A stretch of 64,000 nt of DNA from a bacterium (GTDB taxonomy: Bacteria; Hinthialibacterota; Hinthialibacteria; OLB16), in assembly GCA_022072055.1 (NCBI GenBank), contig JAJVIK010000005.1:77557-141556 (forward strand), read 5' to 3'. Every line of letters begins with the position of its first letter. Position 1 is the stretch's first letter. The notes beneath the pieces are model-generated. The model saw only the letters and a program-made list of their open reading frames with translations, ran no database searches and was not told the DNA's origin. Position numbers and translations under genes: made by a program. Of the stretch, positions 44,060 through 53,482 are shown one piece after another.

Positions 44060-45451
44060 ATGCGTCGCGGACTCCGGGCAATCCTTGTGACTCTATTCAT
44101 CGGCGGGACCATTGACGGATTTCCAGCCCAGTCAGAGGAGCCCCCCCCGCTCCGCTTCCGTCCGAGTGTCGGAAACCTCGCCGACACGATTCCCTTCTTC
44201 TGGAAGGGGGAATACCACATCTTCTATCTGCACGGCGACATCGGGAAAGTCCCCTGGGAGCATATTGTGTCCACCGACCTCCTTCGCTGGAAGGAGCTCC
44301 CCACCGCGCTGGTCTCCGATGGGGACCCGGATGGTCCCGACGGCGAGCACATGTTCACCGGCAGCGTGATCGAACACGACGGGACCTTTCATATTCTCTA
44401 CACCGGCTGGAACCCGAGGAACAAGGAAGGGCGCGAGTGGGTCATGCACGCCACCAGCCCGGATTTGATCCAGTGGACCAAACACCCCGAACACAAGTTC
44501 CGCGCCGATGGAGAGCACTATCAGAACACGGATTTCCGCGACCCCTATGTCTTCTGGGACAGGGACGAGAAGCAGTTCCGGATGATCCTGTGCGCGCGGG
44601 ACGCCAAGACCGGGACGCCGGTTCAGGGTGTCGCTCAATCCAAAGACCTGATCCACTGGAATCAGGTCGAACCGCTCGAGCTCGACCCGCCGCTGGGAAA
44701 GGGGACGCCCGAATGCCCGGACATCTTCAAGATCGGCGACACTTACTATCTGATCCACTCTCCGAGCGCGGGAACCACGGACATGCGTTATTCCAAGAGC
44801 CTGCGCGGCCCCTACAAGTCCCCCACCACCACGGCGATTGACACGCCGATCCTGTACGCCGCCAAGCGCATGTTTGACGGCAACCGACATATTCTCACCG
44901 GGTGGCTGCGCGACCTGGATGGCGCGAAGGACGACGGCGGCTTTCGCTGGGGCGGCGACCAATCGATCCCGCGAGAGGTTTATCCGGGGCCGAATGGGCA
45001 GCTCTATTTCAGGCCGGTTTCGGAGGTGCTCGGCCAATACTCGAAGTCGCTCCTCGATGTCGAATCCACCGACCCCACGGGCAACGCGCCGTACGATACC
45101 CCTCGCGACTATCTGCTGGATTGTTTCATTGACATGAAGGGCGCCTCGGAGGTGAGCGTGGTCCTTCGCGCCGCGGGCGAGGGGGACGCCGGATATCGCC
45201 TGACCTTGCGCCCGGGGAAACAGGAAGCGGCAATTCGCGGGACGAACTTTGAGTACGCCAGGCCGGTGACATTTGAAACCGGAAAGCCGATTCATGTGAG
45301 GGCATTCGTGGAAGGTTCGCTGATCGAATGTTTCATCAACGAAGCCTACCCCTTCAGCTGCAGGGCGTATGAACACCCCGATGGAAAGCTCGGGTTCGAG
45401 ATGATCGGCGGCGCGGCCAAGGTCAACAAGCTCGCGATCAAGACAAGGTAA
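44060..45451 (+). CDS. secreted GH32-family beta-fructosidase-like enzyme
   Basis: 463 aa with a signal peptide ending near FPAQSEE. Five-bladed propeller plus C-terminal beta-sandwich. The GH32 catalytic triad can be placed: nucleophile Asp in LADTIPFFWKGEYHIFY (the usual WMNDPNG is not kept), transition-state Asp in DFRDPYVFW, acid/base Glu in GTPECPDIFKI. Should hydrolyse beta-fructosyl bonds (sucrose, levan, inulin), although the divergent first motif may mean another furanoside. GAGGGGG precedes the start. Seventeen bases before the binding-protein gene, so a sugar-uptake operon. Confidence 0.85.
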   Translation: MRRGLRAILVTLFIGGTIDGFPAQSEEPPPLRFRPSVGNLADTIPFFWKGEYHIFYLHGDIGKVPWEHIVSTDLLRWKELPTALVSDGDPDGPDGEHMFTGSVIEHDGTFHILYTGWNPRNKEGREWVMHATSPDLIQWTKHPEHKFRADGEHYQNTDFRDPYVFWDRDEKQFRMILCARDAKTGTPVQGVAQSKDLIHWNQVEPLELDPPLGKGTPECPDIFKIGDTYYLIHSPSAGTTDMRYSKSLRGPYKSPTTTAIDTPILYAAKRMFDGNRHILTGWLRDLDGAKDDGGFRWGGDQSIPREVYPGPNGQLYFRPVSEVLGQYSKSLLDVESTDPTGNAPYDTPRDYLLDCFIDMKGASEVSVVLRAAGEGDAGYRLTLRPGKQEAAIRGTNFEYARPVTFETGKPIHVRAFVEGSLIECFINEAYPFSCRAYEHPDGKLGFEMIGGAAKVNKLAIKTR

Positions 45452-45467
45452 GAGGAGAGGAGAGAAC

Positions 45468-46427
45468 ATGATGCATGGAGAGGGACGGACAGGCGTGATG
45501 CGTGTCCTACTCGCCGCGGTCATCCTTGCGTGCTTCGGCTGCTCCGGGAATCCTCAGACCGCCAAGAAGGAGGGAGACGGCAAGCGGCTTTTCGGAGTGG
45601 TCTTGCAGACCATGAACAACCCGTTCTTCGTGGAATTGGTCGGAGGACTGGAGGAAGTCATCGAATCCAAAGGGGATGAACTGCTGGTTCTCGATTCCCA
45701 GTTCAATAGCCTGAAACAGAGGAACGACATCTCGGATCTGATCCTCAAAGGCGCGGCGACAATCTTCATCAATCCCGTGAATTGGGAGGGGATCAAGGGG
45801 AGCCTGCTCCAGGCCAAGGAGAAGAATGTTCCGTGCATCGTGGTGGACGCCCCGGTTAAGGATGAGGACCTGGTGCTCTGCCAGGTGGCCTCGGATAACC
45901 TTGAGGCGGGAAGGCTCGCGGCGCGAGCGCTCGCGGAGGTCCGCCGCCCCGCGAAGGTGGTCATCCTCCATCTTTCGGTGAACAAGGCCTGCATTGACCG
46001 AGTGGAGGGTTTCAAGGAAGAGCTTGCCAAGTATCCCGACATGGGAATCCTGGACATCCAGGAGGGCAAGGGGACGACCGAAGGAGGACGCCCCGTGATG
46101 CGCGACTTGCTTGGACGATTCCCCGACCTGAACGCGGTGTTCCCGATCAATGATCCGAGCGCGCTGGGAGCGATTTCGGCCTTGGAGTCGGCGGGGAAAC
46201 TCGCCGATGTGACGGTGGTCACCGTGGATGGCTCCGCCGAGGGGATCGCGGCAATCAAGGCGGGGAAGCTCCACTCCACCTCCGCCCAGTTTCCCAGGCG
46301 GATCGGCAAGACTTCCGCGGAAAAGGCCTACGACCACTTGGAGGGGCGGCCGGTGGAAAAGAATGTGGTGATCCCGGTGGAACTGGTGACCCGGGAAAAC
46401 GCGGACGCTTTTCTGGAAAAGAAATAG
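45468..46427 (+). CDS. ABC transporter sugar-binding lipoprotein (RbsB/Peripla_BP_4 family)
   Basis: 319 aa; strong GGAGAGGAGAGA Shine-Dalgarno just before ATG. Lipobox-like AVILACFGCSGN shows a membrane-anchored protein. The mature sequence has the two-lobed fold of ribose/galactose binding proteins: GVVLQTMNNPFFVELVGG, NPVNWEGI, DAPVKDEDLVLCQVASDN, ARALAE, and VFPINDPSALGAISALE. Collects a monosaccharide, possibly the fructose released by the GH32 enzyme, and delivers it to the permease encoded next. Confidence 0.92.
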   Translation: MMHGEGRTGVMRVLLAAVILACFGCSGNPQTAKKEGDGKRLFGVVLQTMNNPFFVELVGGLEEVIESKGDELLVLDSQFNSLKQRNDISDLILKGAATIFINPVNWEGIKGSLLQAKEKNVPCIVVDAPVKDEDLVLCQVASDNLEAGRLAARALAEVRRPAKVVILHLSVNKACIDRVEGFKEELAKYPDMGILDIQEGKGTTEGGRPVMRDLLGRFPDLNAVFPINDPSALGAISALESAGKLADVTVVTVDGSAEGIAAIKAGKLHSTSAQFPRRIGKTSAEKAYDHLEGRPVEKNVVIPVELVTRENADAFLEKK

Positions 46428-46462
46428 GCGGCCCAGGGTCACGGAATTCAACTCCGCGTTTC

Positions 46463-47410
46463 ATGAGACAGGTCCTCCCGCTTCTCGCCGCGATCGCGAT
46501 TCTGCTCGGCGGTTTCCACGTCTGGGTTCCCGGGTTCCTTCGTTCCGAGAACATGCTGGATCTGGCCCAGCAGATTTCGGTCAACGCCATCATCGCCTTT
46601 GGGATGACCCTCACGATCCTGATTGGGGGAATCGACCTCTCGGTCGGCGCTCTGGTGGCGCTGGTGGGAACCATCACGGTGGCTGTGCTGGCGCGGGGGG
46701 AGCCGGAAACCCAGAGCCTGGCGCGACTCCTCCTCGGGCTGGGGGCTGGGCTTGGGGTGGCGGCCTTGTTCGGGGTCTTCAGCGGAGCTTGCGCCTCGAA
46801 AACCCGGATGCCCCCCTTCATTATCACCTTGGCGACCATGCAGGTGGCGCGGGGTCTCGCGCTCCGCTTCAACGAGGGGCGCCCGATGCATGTGCCGGAG
46901 GTCCAGTCGGCGTTCCTCGAACTCGGCAACGGGCGCGTGTTGGGCATTCCGATTCCGGTCCTGATCATGTTGATTTGTTTCGCCCTCACCGCCTTGCTGC
47001 TGCATGGAACGCTCTTTGGGAGGCACTTGTACGCGATTGGAGGCAACCGGACCGCAGCCTGGCTGTGCGGGGTGCCGCTCCTGCATCGAGAGACCCTGGT
47101 CTACATGCTCTGCTCGATTCTCGCGGGCGTGGCGGGATTGATCCACGCCTCGCAGCTCTACTCGGCGGAGCCGGCCTCCGGCGCGGGTTTCGAGCTCAAC
47201 GCGATCGCGGCGGTGGTTGTCGGGGGGACGAGCTTCACCGGCGGGATCGGAACCATGCACGGCACCCTGTTGGGCGCGGTGATCATCGGAATCCTCGACA
47301 AGGGCCTGAACCAGGCCGGAGTTCACTTCTCGCTTCAATACATTGTAAAGGGGCTGGTGATTCTGGGGGCGGTGTATGTGGATGTGCTGCGGAGGAGGGG
47401 GAAGGCCTGA
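46463..47410 (+). CDS. ABC transporter sugar permease (RbsC family)
   Basis: 315 aa, about eight to ten membrane helices. Family motifs: GMTLTILIGGIDLSVGALVALVGT, the ATPase-contacting EAA-like loop, LYAIGGNRTAAWLCGVPL, and VVVGGTSFTGGIGTMHGTLLGAVIIGIL. Forms the membrane channel for the binding protein upstream. An ATPase gene (RbsA-like) is missing before and after: the next gene is on the other strand. Confidence 0.93.
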   Translation: MRQVLPLLAAIAILLGGFHVWVPGFLRSENMLDLAQQISVNAIIAFGMTLTILIGGIDLSVGALVALVGTITVAVLARGEPETQSLARLLLGLGAGLGVAALFGVFSGACASKTRMPPFIITLATMQVARGLALRFNEGRPMHVPEVQSAFLELGNGRVLGIPIPVLIMLICFALTALLLHGTLFGRHLYAIGGNRTAAWLCGVPLLHRETLVYMLCSILAGVAGLIHASQLYSAEPASGAGFELNAIAAVVVGGTSFTGGIGTMHGTLLGAVIIGILDKGLNQAGVHFSLQYIVKGLVILGAVYVDVLRRRGKA

Positions 47411-47436
47411 GGTTGGCGCGTGGAAAGGGGGGCGCC

Positions 47437-49527
47437 TCATCGGTTCCGCGCCCGTTCGACCTCCTTAAGGCGAGTCTTGGCCCATTCCTGGTCCGGCCCA
47501 TCGATCCGAGCGGCTTCCCGGTAATGCCCCAAGGCAATCGCCGGAAATCCTTGGGCCAGGGCGACATCTCCTCTTCGGACAAGAGCGTGAGCGCTCCTGG
47601 GGTCAATCTTGAGCGCCGCCTGGAAGGAGTGATCCGCCTCCACGAGTTCCCCGAGGACCAAATGGGCTTCCCCGATTTGCAGGTTAAGATAGAGCACGTT
47701 GGGCTGGGGGTCGTCCAAGGCTCGAATCAGCTCCTGAAGGGCCTCACGCGGTCGTTTCAGCTGGGAAAGCGCCTTGGCCTTGGAGGCCGACATCCACCAG
47801 CGCTCCCTGGGCGGCACGCGACTCCGCGCCGCCTCAAAGGCCTCGGCGGCCTCCTCGAACCGACCGGCATCGAGGAGAATCTCGGCCTTGACACGTAGGA
47901 TCGCGTGCAGGTGGGGAGCCATTGAGGCCGCGTGAATGATTCTGTCGCAGGCTTGGTCCCACGCTTTCGCCTTGGCGTAGACGCGCGCCTCCTCGAGGAG
48001 ATTCATTGCGTTTTCGTTTCCCGGGCGAGTCGATTTCCCCTCCCCGAAAAGCTCCTTGAAGGTCTCCTCGGTGTACAGTTGAGGGTCTTGCCAAATGACG
48101 AAGACGCGATTGAAGGAGGAGAGCTTGAGTTCAGAGGTGGTCTCCGGTGGAAAACGAGTAACCGCATAAAGAGTCCCCCCTTCGCGCTCCATATTGTTCC
48201 AGGCCTCCGGGTTAAGGAGGAAGCGTGCATCCACCTCTCGATCCGCGACTCCCGGACAGTAATAGTTCACCATAAAGTCCAAGTTGTCCTCCCTGCGGAT
48301 TGTGTAGCGGTCCGCGGGACGGAGGTGATCTTTGAGAAAACGCCCGGCGCTTCGGTAATCCGGCCAGTCGCGCCCAAACTCAAGCCACGCGCTTGGGGCG
48401 AGCCCCAGGCTGATCCCCACCGCAAGGACAGCTGCGACAGGTCGTTCGATCTTGGAGGGAGCCCACTTAACGAGTTGATCCAACCCGAAAGCCGCCAGGA
48501 TCGCGAAGGCGGGGAGGTGGGAGATGAAGTAATGGTAATCAAAAAAATGGGATTGGGCGGTCTTGAACGCAACCCAGACCGAAACTGTTCCCGCGCACCA
48601 GCCAAGCGCGGCAAGGGTGAGGAAGAGCGAAATTCGCGGGAGGACAATCAAACCCAGGAGCGTCAGCAGGAGCCAGAGCCAAGGGGTCCACTCGAGCCAA
48701 TTCCCCCCGAACAGCCGTAGAATTTCCCCGCGGTACATTCGGAAAGTGAGCGGCGCCGCGGCGCTTCCCACATACCAGGAGGCTCTTTCCAGATTCTCCA
48801 TGACCTGTGGAGAGATCAAGAGCAAGAATCCCACGAATGAGCTCAGACATCGGGGGAGCGTGAAGGATTTCGGAGGAGCCTGAAAACCCCCATCCCGGGT
48901 TTGAATCCCGACTCGGCAATAGACCAGGGTCAGCGTGTACCACACCACGAAAGTGGTTGAGGCCAGCGGGTGAAGGTAGTGGCTCCCGGCGGCCAACAGA
49001 GCGAAACCGATCCAGCTCCGCCAGGAGTTGGTGGAAAGCGCGCGGAGCCACACCACCCCCGCCGCCAAGAGCGTTGCGGTCTGCGGCATGTATGGCGCCA
49101 CTTCGCGCGAAAAGCGGAGGTGAGAGGCCGACAGCGCCAGAAGGAGAACGGCGAAAAGTCCAACCCGCGGCCCCGCGAATTCCCGAACAAACATGAAAAC
49201 CAGGCCCAGGGAAGCGATTCCGGCCAGCGCGGATAGCGCGCGGAGATGGAGATCCGCCGAGCTGATCTTCATCCAAAAATGGAGAAGCAGCGGGTATCCG
49301 ACTGAATGGGGCGGTTGCACGTTCCGGATAACCTCGGCGGGGGTCGCCATCTTGGCCGCGCGAGCATGGACAATCTCATCCCCCCAAAGGCTTTCCCGGT
49401 CGAGCTGGGGAACGCGAAGGAATGCAGCCGCAATCAGAACGAGGAGAAGGAGGAGGATGTCATGACGCGCGAGTGTGGACTTGAGGTGGACGGAGCTGCG
49501 GGAATCCTCAAGAGAGGGATCGCTCAT
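47437..49527 (-). CDS. membrane glycosyltransferase (GT83/ArnT-like) with C-terminal TPR domain
   Basis: 696 aa from ATG 49527, with AAGGGGG upstream and ATGA overlap with the SGNH gene. The N-terminal half is polytopic (about 11 helices); RESLWGDEIVHARAA is the acidic catalytic loop of polyprenyl-phosphate-sugar transferases, and FSREVAPYMP fits the next conserved loop. Residues about 545-696 are tetratricopeptide repeats (ILLDAGRFEEAAEAFEAA, AHLVLGELVEADHSFQAALKIDPRSA), a protein-interaction module facing the periplasm or cytoplasm. Last gene of the mre operon, so it may glycosylate envelope components during elongation (inference). Confidence 0.85.
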   Translation of the reverse strand: MSDPSLEDSRSSVHLKSTLARHDILLLLLVLIAAAFLRVPQLDRESLWGDEIVHARAAKMATPAEVIRNVQPPHSVGYPLLLHFWMKISSADLHLRALSALAGIASLGLVFMFVREFAGPRVGLFAVLLLALSASHLRFSREVAPYMPQTATLLAAGVVWLRALSTNSWRSWIGFALLAAGSHYLHPLASTTFVVWYTLTLVYCRVGIQTRDGGFQAPPKSFTLPRCLSSFVGFLLLISPQVMENLERASWYVGSAAAPLTFRMYRGEILRLFGGNWLEWTPWLWLLLTLLGLIVLPRISLFLTLAALGWCAGTVSVWVAFKTAQSHFFDYHYFISHLPAFAILAAFGLDQLVKWAPSKIERPVAAVLAVGISLGLAPSAWLEFGRDWPDYRSAGRFLKDHLRPADRYTIRREDNLDFMVNYYCPGVADREVDARFLLNPEAWNNMEREGGTLYAVTRFPPETTSELKLSSFNRVFVIWQDPQLYTEETFKELFGEGKSTRPGNENAMNLLEEARVYAKAKAWDQACDRIIHAASMAPHLHAILRVKAEILLDAGRFEEAAEAFEAARSRVPPRERWWMSASKAKALSQLKRPREALQELIRALDDPQPNVLYLNLQIGEAHLVLGELVEADHSFQAALKIDPRSAHALVRRGDVALAQGFPAIALGHYREAARIDGPDQEWAKTRLKEVERARNR

Positions 49528-50627
49528 GGGATCCCCCTTGCTTGAAGCGCATGAAAGAGAGCCTCCGCCACCGCCGCATGACCCAACGCGGTCCAATGCC
49601 CCTGGTAGAGCGGACCTGGGGATTCCTTGGCCTTGGCGCGCAGGATCGGGCAGAGGTCGAGATAATCGGCCTTGGCGCGCTTCGCCCAAGCAACCAAACG
49701 GGAAACGATGACCTCCGTGTCGGTTCCTTCCCTTTTTAGGACTTCATCATCGGGAATGAACAGGACGAATGGAACGGCGCCCGCTTCACGGATTCCGGCT
49801 ATCAGACGGTCGAGTATCTTTTCGGTCACCCGCCACTCCATCTCCGAAAGGCCTCGGTCTTTCCGCTCGATCTCCTGAAGCTTACGTTTGAAATAGGCCG
49901 AGAGGAACAACCCCTCGGTGGCGATTCGCCGCTTCCCGGATACGTAATCGCTGTACAGCTCGGTCGGGCTGGGGATGGTTCCGGTGGCGAGGGTGAGGTT
50001 GTCGCCCTCAAGGGTGAAGCACGGTTTCAAGAAGCTGTAGAACCGCAGTTGGTTGCGGGCGATGTCGCGGGTGTAAAAACCGATCACGACAACATCGGGG
50101 GAGTAGGACACGCCATGTTTTTCCCAGAGCAGGAGCATCTGGTCGGTGCCATAGCCGGGAATTCCCCAGTTGATGATCTCGACATCGGGCAGGAACCGCT
50201 CGGCGAGCACGGCGGGATAAGATTCATTGTCCTTGACCTCCCAGCCGTAAGTGTAGGAGTCGCCCAGGAAGAGGATTCGTTTCTTCCCGGGGGCGCGCTC
50301 TTTTCTCCATTCGGTGGTCCCCCTGTGGCCGGAGGCGCTAATCGTGTTGTCGGCGTCGCGGTACCCCGGCCAGAGCATCCAGCCGAGCTCGGGATCGTGC
50401 TGATTCGGACCCTTCTTGAGCGGCTCATCCGCGCCGCGGGCAAGGCGTGGCGCCACCCACTCCCACTCCTTGTCGAGGCTTCTATCCCCGCTCGGGGGAA
50501 GGGTCCAACCCAAGAGGCAGACCAGCCGCCAGCCGCCTTCCACGGCGCAAAGAATCAGCGCGAGAGTGAGCAGTGAAAACAAGGTCGCCTTGGCGGCTCC
50601 CAGACGAGAGGCGGGGGGGTCGTTCAT
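49524..50627 (-). CDS. membrane-anchored SGNH/GDSL hydrolase-like protein
   Basis: 367 aa. One N-terminal membrane helix, then an extracytoplasmic SGNH domain: block I FLGDSYTYGW with nucleophile Ser, block II Gly in NWGIPGYGTDQ, and block V as GHWTALGHAAVAE with catalytic His; the usual Asp may be in that block or replaced. Similar proteins deacetylate or acetylate cell-wall and exopolysaccharide sugars. It overlaps both neighbours by four bases (ATGA), giving coupled translation between the DHQ-dehydratase-like gene and the glycosyltransferase. Envelope polysaccharide modification is likely. Confidence 0.82.
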   Translation of the reverse strand: MNDPPASRLGAAKATLFSLLTLALILCAVEGGWRLVCLLGWTLPPSGDRSLDKEWEWVAPRLARGADEPLKKGPNQHDPELGWMLWPGYRDADNTISASGHRGTTEWRKERAPGKKRILFLGDSYTYGWEVKDNESYPAVLAERFLPDVEIINWGIPGYGTDQMLLLWEKHGVSYSPDVVVIGFYTRDIARNQLRFYSFLKPCFTLEGDNLTLATGTIPSPTELYSDYVSGKRRIATEGLFLSAYFKRKLQEIERKDRGLSEMEWRVTEKILDRLIAGIREAGAVPFVLFIPDDEVLKREGTDTEVIVSRLVAWAKRAKADYLDLCPILRAKAKESPGPLYQGHWTALGHAAVAEALFHALQARGIP

Positions 50628-51553
50628 CGTTTACCGAGACTCGAACAGAAATCCAGAAGAAGTGGGTCCGGTTTCGAGCCGGTCCAGGATGTGTAACACG
50701 CCGCGGGATCCGCGTTGAGAGCCGAGGCCACGCCCGCAAGTGGAAGATCGGTATAGACGCGAGCGAGTTCCGACGGGTCACCCTCCGGCAGGTCCACCAC
50801 CACGCCATTGTGGTTCGCGCGCTTCATGGCGGAGTTGAGCGCGGCGGCCACACGCCGGCCGTGACCGAAGGCGTCCACCCAAAAGTAGACCCGAGTCTCC
50901 GGACTGATGCTCCCGAACCGGTAATGCTGCACCATGTCCTTCGCGGGGATCTGTCCCGGCGCGGACTCCTGACCCGTGGCCAGCGAGGCAAACACGAGGA
51001 AGGCTCCGAACTTGGGACCGAGGATCCGTGTAATCCCGCCCAACGGCCCCATGGCAAGGGCGATGGTGGGCTTGTTCGCCGCCTTGAGAAGCCCAAGGAC
51101 CGCAAGAACATCGGCATGGCTCCTCGCGAGGGTGGCGACCTTGACGATTTCACAGGGTCCCTCTTCCATTTGACGAACCATTTCGGGGAGGTTCGCGGGC
51201 GTCTCTGAAAAGTTATGGTAGGACACAATGCGCTTGGCGCGACCGTGCCAATGGTGACGGGAAAGCGCATCCGCTTCGATATCGATGAAATCCGCCCCGG
51301 CCAGTTCCGCTTTCCGCAGGAGGTCCAACCTCTCGTCCTCGCCGCCGGACCAGTTTCCGCCATCTCGGGCGGCGCGGTGGGTGAAGATCAGCGGACAAGG
51401 CTTTGCCCCGAGGATCTGTTCCGGATTCGGATCGCTCAGGTAATCGAGACGCACTTCGGCGATATCGAAGGGACGATCGGGGGATTGTAGAATCGCAACG
51501 GCCTCCTCGGTCGTGGAGACGGCCAGCGGCACGCACAACAGGGTTCGGTTCAT
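50624..51553 (-). CDS. aroD: type I 3-dehydroquinate dehydratase with shikimate-dehydrogenase-like remnant
   Basis: 309 aa. Residues 1-215 are a type I DHQ dehydratase barrel: Schiff-base Lys in EIVKVATLA, catalytic His in SYHNFSE, substrate Arg regions AEVRLDYL and MGPLG. It converts 3-dehydroquinate to 3-dehydroshikimate. Residues about 215-309 resemble the start of shikimate dehydrogenase, as in bifunctional AroDE (YRFGSISPETRVYFW, then AALNSAMKRANHNGVVVDL), but the GxPxxHSxSPxxHN substrate loop is degenerate and the NADP domain is missing. So only dehydratase activity is expected. Its place within the mre operon is unusual. Confidence 0.88.
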   Translation of the reverse strand: MNRTLLCVPLAVSTTEEAVAILQSPDRPFDIAEVRLDYLSDPNPEQILGAKPCPLIFTHRAARDGGNWSGGEDERLDLLRKAELAGADFIDIEADALSRHHWHGRAKRIVSYHNFSETPANLPEMVRQMEEGPCEIVKVATLARSHADVLAVLGLLKAANKPTIALAMGPLGGITRILGPKFGAFLVFASLATGQESAPGQIPAKDMVQHYRFGSISPETRVYFWVDAFGHGRRVAAALNSAMKRANHNGVVVDLPEGDPSELARVYTDLPLAGVASALNADPAACYTSWTGSKPDPLLLDFCSSLGKR

Positions 51554-51556
51554 GGG

Positions 51557-53479
51557 TTAAGGGAGCGCCACCTGTTCCCCATCCGGGGCGAGTCGGTCGC
51601 GGAAATAGTATTCCAGGAGAGTCTTGGCGATAGGAGCTGAGGTGGCCCCGCCGTGGCCTCCGCCTTCAATCGCCACGGCCAGCGCGATTTCGGGGTTCTC
51701 AAAGGGGGCGTAGCAACAGAACCAAGCATCCGACTCTTTCCTGTAATGCTCGGCGGTGCCGGTCTTCCCGGCAACGGTGATTCCCTTGATCTGGGACGCG
51801 CGACCGGTCCCACCGGGTTCGTTGACCACTCGGCGCATGCACTCCTGGAGAATCGCGATGGTTTCAGTGGAGACCGGAATGGAATCCCGTACGGTAGGAT
51901 CCGGTCTCCAGGTGATCTCCCCGGTCGCGTCTCGAATGTGCGAAACGATCTGAGGGGCGAGGAGTTTCCCCCCATTCGCCACATAGGCGGTGAGGGCGGC
52001 CATCTGGAGAGGGGTGACGAGCAGGAACCCTTGGCCGATTGCGGTGTTGAGGGTGTCACCCAGGCCCCATGACCCGAAACGGGAATTGACAATCTTCCAG
52101 CCGGGGTCGGGAACCAACCCCGGCGCCTCATGAAGCTCGGGTGGCAGCCCGGTTTTGGATCCCAAGCCAAGCCCGCGCGCATATTTCGCCAGGAGCTCCG
52201 GGCCAAGGCGCTCGCCGGTGTGGTAATAGTAAACATCACATGAGGCCCGGAAGCCGCCATAAAGGTCCAGCGCGCCATGCCCGCGACGCTGGTGGCAGCG
52301 TTTGCGGTTTCGCCCCACCGCGATGCTGCCTCCGCAGTGAAAGGTGGTTTGGGGGGAAATGATCCCCTCTTCCAGGGCGGCGATGGTGGTCACGATCTTG
52401 AAGACCGAGCCGGGAGGATAGCCTCCACCCCCCTTACCGATGGAGCGATCCACGAAAACATTGCCCGGGTCCGCTTGGAGGCGGCGGTAATCCTCGGCTC
52501 GGATTCCCCCTCGGAAGAAATTCAAATCGAACCCCGGGCCGCTGGCGAGGGCTAGAATCTGCCCGGTGCGGGGGTCCACCGCCGCAATTCCCCCCTTGCG
52601 GCCATCAAGAATGTTCTCCGCAAGCTCCTGCAAGCCGATGTCGAGCGAGAGATACAGGTCCTCGCCCGGAGTCGGCGGGACGCGCCTCTCGATGATCTCC
52701 TCCTCCACCAGATTGTTCGCGTACCGTCTCTGCCACGAGACCCCCCGCAGACCTCTCAGGCGCTCATCGAAGGCCCGTTCGAGGCCGTCCCTGCCAATCC
52801 AATCGGTCATTCGATAGCCGCGATCCTTGAGAGAGGCGTAATCCTCTCGGGAGATCTGGCCGGTGTAGCCGAGCAGGTGACAGGCCATCCTCCCGCGATA
52901 GTACTTGCGCTGCTCGCGCTCCTCGACACGGATGCCGGGCAGATCTTTTTGACGCTCCTCGATGCGCACGAGGTCTTCGAATCGGACTCGATCCTCCAGA
53001 ATCACATAGCCCGCCGAGGAGCGTGCGCGCTCCTCCACCCAGCCTCGGTAGATGTTGGGGATCAGAGCCAGCGTGCTTTCTCTCTTGTCGCGATCCCATC
53101 CGAGCAGATGGGCCAACTCCTCGATCCCCCTTCGAGCCTCGGCCTGGGAGAGGCCATCACTGCCACGTCCCCCCCAGGAGCGGTCGAAGACAATTCTGAA
53201 GAAAGGTTCATTGGAGACCAGGATATTCCCCGAACGGTCCATGATTCGTCCTCGAACCGGGTCGGTGACCACTCGGATTTCCACATTCCTTCGGGCTTCT
53301 CCGGCGTAGCGCTCACCGGCGATGAATTGAAGGGAGTAGAGGCGAAACGCCAGAACCGAAAAGAGAAGCAGAATGAAGAGTCGCAGCCCCGCCGCGCGGG
53401 ATTCCAGGATCTCGCGCAACCTCTCGGTGACACGGTCCGAATCGCGGCTGCGCTCGATGGGGTAGGAGAGCCGAGGCAT
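51557..53479 (-). CDS. mrdA: penicillin-binding protein 2 (peptidoglycan DD-transpeptidase)
   Basis: 640 aa. Single N-terminal membrane helix, dimerisation/pedestal domain (DPVRGRIMDRSGNILVSN), then the transpeptidase: SxxK as GSVFK near 345, SxN replaced by SCD in FRASCDVYYYHTG (as in other PBP2), and KTG in VAGKTGTAEH. Cross-links peptidoglycan during cell elongation together with MreBCD. Three bases separate it from mreD. rodA, the usual glycosyltransferase partner that follows mrdA, is absent here. Confidence 0.97.
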   Translation of the reverse strand: MPRLSYPIERSRDSDRVTERLREILESRAAGLRLFILLLFSVLAFRLYSLQFIAGERYAGEARRNVEIRVVTDPVRGRIMDRSGNILVSNEPFFRIVFDRSWGGRGSDGLSQAEARRGIEELAHLLGWDRDKRESTLALIPNIYRGWVEERARSSAGYVILEDRVRFEDLVRIEERQKDLPGIRVEEREQRKYYRGRMACHLLGYTGQISREDYASLKDRGYRMTDWIGRDGLERAFDERLRGLRGVSWQRRYANNLVEEEIIERRVPPTPGEDLYLSLDIGLQELAENILDGRKGGIAAVDPRTGQILALASGPGFDLNFFRGGIRAEDYRRLQADPGNVFVDRSIGKGGGGYPPGSVFKIVTTIAALEEGIISPQTTFHCGGSIAVGRNRKRCHQRRGHGALDLYGGFRASCDVYYYHTGERLGPELLAKYARGLGLGSKTGLPPELHEAPGLVPDPGWKIVNSRFGSWGLGDTLNTAIGQGFLLVTPLQMAALTAYVANGGKLLAPQIVSHIRDATGEITWRPDPTVRDSIPVSTETIAILQECMRRVVNEPGGTGRASQIKGITVAGKTGTAEHYRKESDAWFCCYAPFENPEIALAVAIEGGGHGGATSAPIAKTLLEYYFRDRLAPDGEQVALP

Positions 53480-53482
53480 GGG

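Noticed and set aside
45480-45510. Short palindrome-like GGACAGGC...GTGTCC at the start of the sugar-binding gene
   Set aside because: Only a few bases pair and it codes the signal peptide region; unlike the 21-base arms at 33000.
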